A DNA stretch of 64,000 nt from Arcticibacter sp041902385 (lineage in GTDB: Bacteria; Bacteroidota; Bacteroidia; Sphingobacteriales; Sphingobacteriaceae): contig NZ_CP169244.1 of the NCBI RefSeq assembly GCF_041902385.1, forward strand, positions 4,278,001-4,342,000, given 5' to 3'. Under the pieces are notes generated by a model. It did not search any database. It worked only from the letters and a program-made list of their open reading frames with translations, and had not been told where the DNA came from. Each line of letters starts with the position of its first letter. Positions within the stretch are counted from its first letter, which is position 1. The translations under genes were made by a program, and so were the position numbers. Below are positions 61,172 to 64,000 of this stretch, piece by piece.

Positions 61172-62242
61172 TTATTTCCCTGCTTCGGCCGCAGTTCCTG
61201 CTTTTCCCCTGTTAAAGAAATATGTAACGGTGAGGGCAAGCAGCAATAGAATACCAACAAACTGATGGAGAATACTGTAAATGAGCTTCGTGTCGAGCAT
61301 GCTGTGCAGAAGAGCCAAAACTCCAAGGATCACCTGAATGACGACAAGGACTACAGGAACATAGCGCATACGGAATAAGACGCTGTTAGCGGATAGCTTC
61401 GATACCTTAATCACCCACCATACGAGTAGAATGGTTATGAGGTACGCCAGGTTGCGGTGAATAAACTGGATACTTACAAGATTATGAGTAATATCAGACA
61501 GGAAGGAGCCCTGCGTAAGCATGTAATTTCCAGGCCACCACATTCCGTTGATGGACGGCCATGTAGGAGCAGCAAGAGCGGCATGAGTGCCAGCCATAAA
61601 AGCTCCGTAAATTAGCTGAATGGTTAGTAATACAAGCAACCAGACATTGAGGCTTTTTGCTCCGGGATTATAGCTCAAACTGCTGCGGGGAATGGTAATG
61701 CGGAGCGCAAACCACACAACATAGCAGAGAAGGATCAGGGCTGCAATAAAATGGATGGCTAAGCGGATATGGCTGACATATACCAGCTCTGTTCCAATTC
61801 CACTCTTTACCATTACCCAACCGATGATACCCTGCAGCCCTCCGAGAAGGAATAAAATAATCATTGGGTGAATCATACTCTGATTGATCTTCCTCGTAAC
61901 GACGAAGTAGATGAAAGGTATCAGAAACACGACGCCCATCAGGCGCGCCCAGTCACGGTGAAACCATTCCCAGAAATAAATACTTTTGAAATCCTGAAGG
62001 GTAAAGTGGCTGTTAATGTACTTAAACTGAGCGATCTGCTGATATTTTTCGAATGCCTCCTGCCACGCTTTTTCGTTCATTGGAGGCAGTGTGCCCAGAA
62101 TGGGCTGCCATTCGGTGATCGATAGTCCGGAGCCGGTTAAGCGCGTGATTCCTCCGAGCAATACTTGTACGATGATCATGCCTGCACCAATGTATAGCCA
62201 CATAGCGACAGGCTTGTTCTTATTCAAAGAATTAGGGTCCAT
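61172..62242 (-). CDS. ctaA: Heme A synthase (CtaA/COX15)
   Basis: A 356-residue protein with eight membrane helices, oxidising heme O to heme A for aa3-type cytochrome oxidase. Conserved His in WFHRDWARLMG, SHIRLAIHFIAA, FIHRNLAYLI and ILHQFVGILL are the heme ligands. The first loop GLSITEWQPILGTLPPMNEKAWQEAFEKYQQ is a family signature. Its start is preceded by TACATTTG on the minus strand (62250-62257), 7 bases upstream, with a TTG at 62279-62281, so the mRNA may be nearly leaderless. No oxidase genes adjoin it. Confidence 0.95.
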   Translation of the reverse strand: MDPNSLNKNKPVAMWLYIGAGMIIVQVLLGGITRLTGSGLSITEWQPILGTLPPMNEKAWQEAFEKYQQIAQFKYINSHFTLQDFKSIYFWEWFHRDWARLMGVVFLIPFIYFVVTRKINQSMIHPMIILFLLGGLQGIIGWVMVKSGIGTELVYVSHIRLAIHFIAALILLCYVVWFALRITIPRSSLSYNPGAKSLNVWLLVLLTIQLIYGAFMAGTHAALAAPTWPSINGMWWPGNYMLTQGSFLSDITHNLVSIQFIHRNLAYLITILLVWWVIKVSKLSANSVLFRMRYVPVVLVVIQVILGVLALLHSMLDTKLIYSILHQFVGILLLLALTVTYFFNRGKAGTAAEAGK

Positions 62243-62249
62243 AAAATGG

Positions 62250-62281
62250 CAAATGTATATAATTACTTTTTAAGTAAGCAA
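62250..62281 (-). promoter_or_regulatory. Promoter of ctaA (TTG-N21-TACATTTG)
   Basis: The -7 box matches consensus; spacing to TTG is at the long end. It ends 7 bases before the ATG. Confidence 0.5.
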
Positions 62282-62383
62282 TTATAGTGTGTATTAAACA
62301 GGTGACAAGAGTTAAACATTGACAAGGTTAAGTTGTTAAGGAAAAACGCCCGGCAAAAGGGACAAAAAACAAGAGATCTGAGT

Positions 62384-63283
62384 ATGCCTGCCTCCAAACT
62401 ACCTATCTATAGCGCCCTTGTCGCTAACTTTCTCATTGCTGTTACGAAGTTCATTGCCGCAGCTTTTACCGGCAGTTCAGCCATGGTTTCAGAGGGAATA
62501 CACTCTATTGTAGACACCAGCAACGAAGTGCTCTTATTATGGGGCATCAGGCAAAGCAAAAAGCCCGCAGATGAGAAGCGTCCGTTTGGTTATGGAAAAG
62601 AGTTGTACTTCTGGTCATTTATTGTATCCATTCTGATCTTTGGTGTAGGAGGCGGAATTTCATTCTACGAAGGCGTTACTCATCTGCAGCACCCGGTCGC
62701 GATCGAAAACCCGATATGGAATTATATAGTACTGGGGATTGCGATTCTCTTTGATGGCCTATCCTTTATAACCGCGCGAAGGGAGTTTAACCGCCAGAGA
62801 GGGGCTACACCTTTCTGGAGAGCAGTCAAGACAAGCAAAGACCCATCAACCTTTGTTGTACTATTTGAGGACGCAGCCGACGTGCTGGGCCTAATTGTAG
62901 CATTCCTCGGAGTATTTCTGGGGCATCAGTTAAACAATCCTTATCTTGATGGCATCGCCTCCATTATTATAGGGTTTATCCTGACGGCCATATCCGTTTT
63001 GCTCGCAAGAGAAAGCCGAAGCCTGCTGATGGGAGAAAGCGTAGATATCACTATCCTGAATGAGGTCAAAAAAATTGCGGAACAAGACTCACTTATTGTA
63101 AAAGTATCACGTCCGCTTTCCATGTACCTCGCGCCGGAAGAGGTCATTCTATTAATGGATGTGACCTTTAATGCAAACAGCAGCGGCCATGATATTGCCG
63201 CTGCTGTTCAGAGGGTACGTCATGAGATTCAGAACGAGTTCCCCTCCATTAAACAGATCTTTATAGAGCCCGCTTCGGAATGA
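62384..63283 (+). CDS. Cation diffusion facilitator (CDF) metal transporter
   Basis: 299 residues from ATG 62384 (MPASKLPIYSALVANFLIAVTKF); a TTG 17 codons earlier is a weaker option. The CDF metal-site motif is in AMVSEGIHSIVDTSNE, with the second-site DAADVLGL region and a C-terminal cytosolic domain (EEVILLMDVTFNANSSGHDIAAAVQRVRHEIQNEFP). About six helices are present. It exports Zn2+, Fe2+ or another divalent metal by proton antiport. Metal specificity cannot be read securely; the His-Asp pair suggests zinc. It converges on the ammonium transporter. Confidence 0.9.
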   Translation: MPASKLPIYSALVANFLIAVTKFIAAAFTGSSAMVSEGIHSIVDTSNEVLLLWGIRQSKKPADEKRPFGYGKELYFWSFIVSILIFGVGGGISFYEGVTHLQHPVAIENPIWNYIVLGIAILFDGLSFITARREFNRQRGATPFWRAVKTSKDPSTFVVLFEDAADVLGLIVAFLGVFLGHQLNNPYLDGIASIIIGFILTAISVLLARESRSLLMGESVDITILNEVKKIAEQDSLIVKVSRPLSMYLAPEEVILLMDVTFNANSSGHDIAAAVQRVRHEIQNEFPSIKQIFIEPASE

Positions 63284-63297
63284 AGCAAGGAGCGTAC

Positions 63298-64000
63298 TCA
63301 CAGCTCTTCATCGTGCTGAGAAGCATCAAGCCCCAAGGCCTCCTCCTGGGGGGATACCCGTAAAGGACTGATGAAATTTGTAAGTAATAGAAGCAGATAA
63401 GAACCGAGAAAAGCGAATACAGAAACGGCAATCAAAGTAATGAGATGAACAACAAAAAGCTTACTTTCTCCATAGTAAAAGCCGTTTCCGGTAGTGTTAG
63501 CAGAGTTGACCGTCTGGCTGGCGAACACGCCTGTTAACAACATTCCCACCATTCCTCCAACGCCGTGACATGGAAACACATCGAGCGTATCGTCGAGATT
63601 TGTCCGGGATCTCCATATCACGACGAGATTGCTCACTACTGCAGCGACACTTCCAATTACAAGAGAGTGGGGCACTGTGACAAAACCGGCGGCTGGGGTT
63701 ACAGCAACTAATCCTACTACGGCTCCTATACATGCACCTACTGCTGAAGGCTTTTTGCCCCTAGCCATGTCGAAAAAGACCCACGCCATTGCTGCCGCTG
63801 CTGAAGCGGTAGTGGTGGTGGCAAGGGCTGTGGCTGCCAGAGCATTAGCTCCACCCGCGGACCCGGCATTGAAGCCGAACCAGCCAAACCACAGCAAGCC
63901 TGTTCCAAGTATCACATAGCTTATTCTTGCGGGGGTGTGTTCCGGAGTATGACGGCCCTTCAGAAATATCGCGGATGCAAGGGCGGCCCAGCCTGCAGAC
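63298..64000 (-). CDS. amt: Ammonium transporter (Amt family), partial at window edge
   Basis: The frame is open to the window edge, so the N-terminus is missing. The visible part has SAGWAALASAIFL, the GWFGFNAGSAGGANALAATA helix, DTLDVFPCHGVGGMVGMLLTGVFAS with one of the pore His and a cytosolic tail (SPLRVSPQEEALGLDASQHDEEL). It is a channel-like NH4+/NH3 carrier in the inner membrane. No glnK gene is visible on the C-terminal side. Confidence in the family is high. Confidence 0.94.
   Translation of the reverse strand, partial: SAGWAALASAIFLKGRHTPEHTPARISYVILGTGLLWFGWFGFNAGSAGGANALAATALATTTTASAAAAMAWVFFDMARGKKPSAVGACIGAVVGLVAVTPAAGFVTVPHSLVIGSVAAVVSNLVVIWRSRTNLDDTLDVFPCHGVGGMVGMLLTGVFASQTVNSANTTGNGFYYGESKLFVVHLITLIAVSVFAFLGSYLLLLLTNFISPLRVSPQEEALGLDASQHDEEL

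Noticed and set aside
1..64000. Prophage, integrative element or insertion sequence
   Set aside because: No integrase, transposase, phage structural gene or attachment-like direct repeat at region borders was found; gene content is housekeeping and metabolic.
1..64000. tRNA or rRNA genes
   Set aside because: I scanned intergenic DNA for the T-loop core and CCA-ended acceptor patterns by eye and found none that fold convincingly; a tRNA search program would be more reliable.

Overview
The window looks like a chromosomal segment from a Bacteroidota species, most likely of the Sphingobacteriaceae (Pedobacter/Arcticibacter-like). The grounds are promoters of the TAnnTTTG type, TonB-dependent receptors next to lipoproteins, an HU-CCDC81/SPOR protein, a six-domain S1 protein and generally weak ribosome-binding sites. 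I see no phage, insertion sequence, CRISPR array, rRNA or tRNA. The species call is inference.

Layout. 0-13 kb: edge-truncated Ada-like repair/regulator, frameshifted amidohydrolase, PAS histidine kinase, an ABC exporter with a NEW3-domain partner (two of its three genes frameshifted), a ZU5-like lipoprotein, a GH172/DUF2961 protein and a pirin. 13-17 kb: frameshifted NlpC/P60 protein, then a divergent locus in which a TauE/SafE permease with an extra nucleotide-binding-like domain faces a promoter, a 27-residue cysteine-rich leader peptide, a cysteine-free redoxin-like protein and an alpha/beta hydrolase. 17-21 kb: probable zinc-type uptake locus (His/Cys-rich small protein, ZnuD-like TonB receptor, His-rich lipoprotein). 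21-26 kb: small housekeeping and stress genes and adenine deaminase. 26-30 kb: probable copper-type locus (Met/His-rich BNR lipoprotein, TonB receptor, CxxxC membrane protein). 30-38 kb: esterase, arfB, cmk, rpsA, pyrR-pyrB. 38-48 kb: one long plus-strand run of TPR protein, outer-membrane barrel, HU/SPOR protein, ExbB, ExbD, TonB and FolC. 48-64 kb: pyruvate oxidase, carbonic anhydrase, lactate dehydrogenase, serA-serC, an SDR, a methyltransferase, a HAD hydrolase, a SlyD-like FKBP, a YyaL-type protein, heme A synthase, a CDF transporter and an edge-truncated ammonium transporter.

Three themes stand out. (1) The 15.3 kb intergenic region has the layout of a cysteine-sensing leader: a consensus promoter overlapped by an inverted repeat, then a tiny ORF ending in six cysteine codons. 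(2) Seven genes are each broken by what reads as one base missing from a homopolymer, which points to uncorrected sequencing indels more than to real gene decay. (3) Intergenic DNA carries several kinds of tandem repeat. Some look like duplicated 3' tails of the neighbouring gene (cmk with an exact 72-bp period, ade, arfB); others are strict heptanucleotide arrays. A two-copy palindromic element is also present.

All function calls rest on motif and family recognition from the sequence alone; no database search was run.
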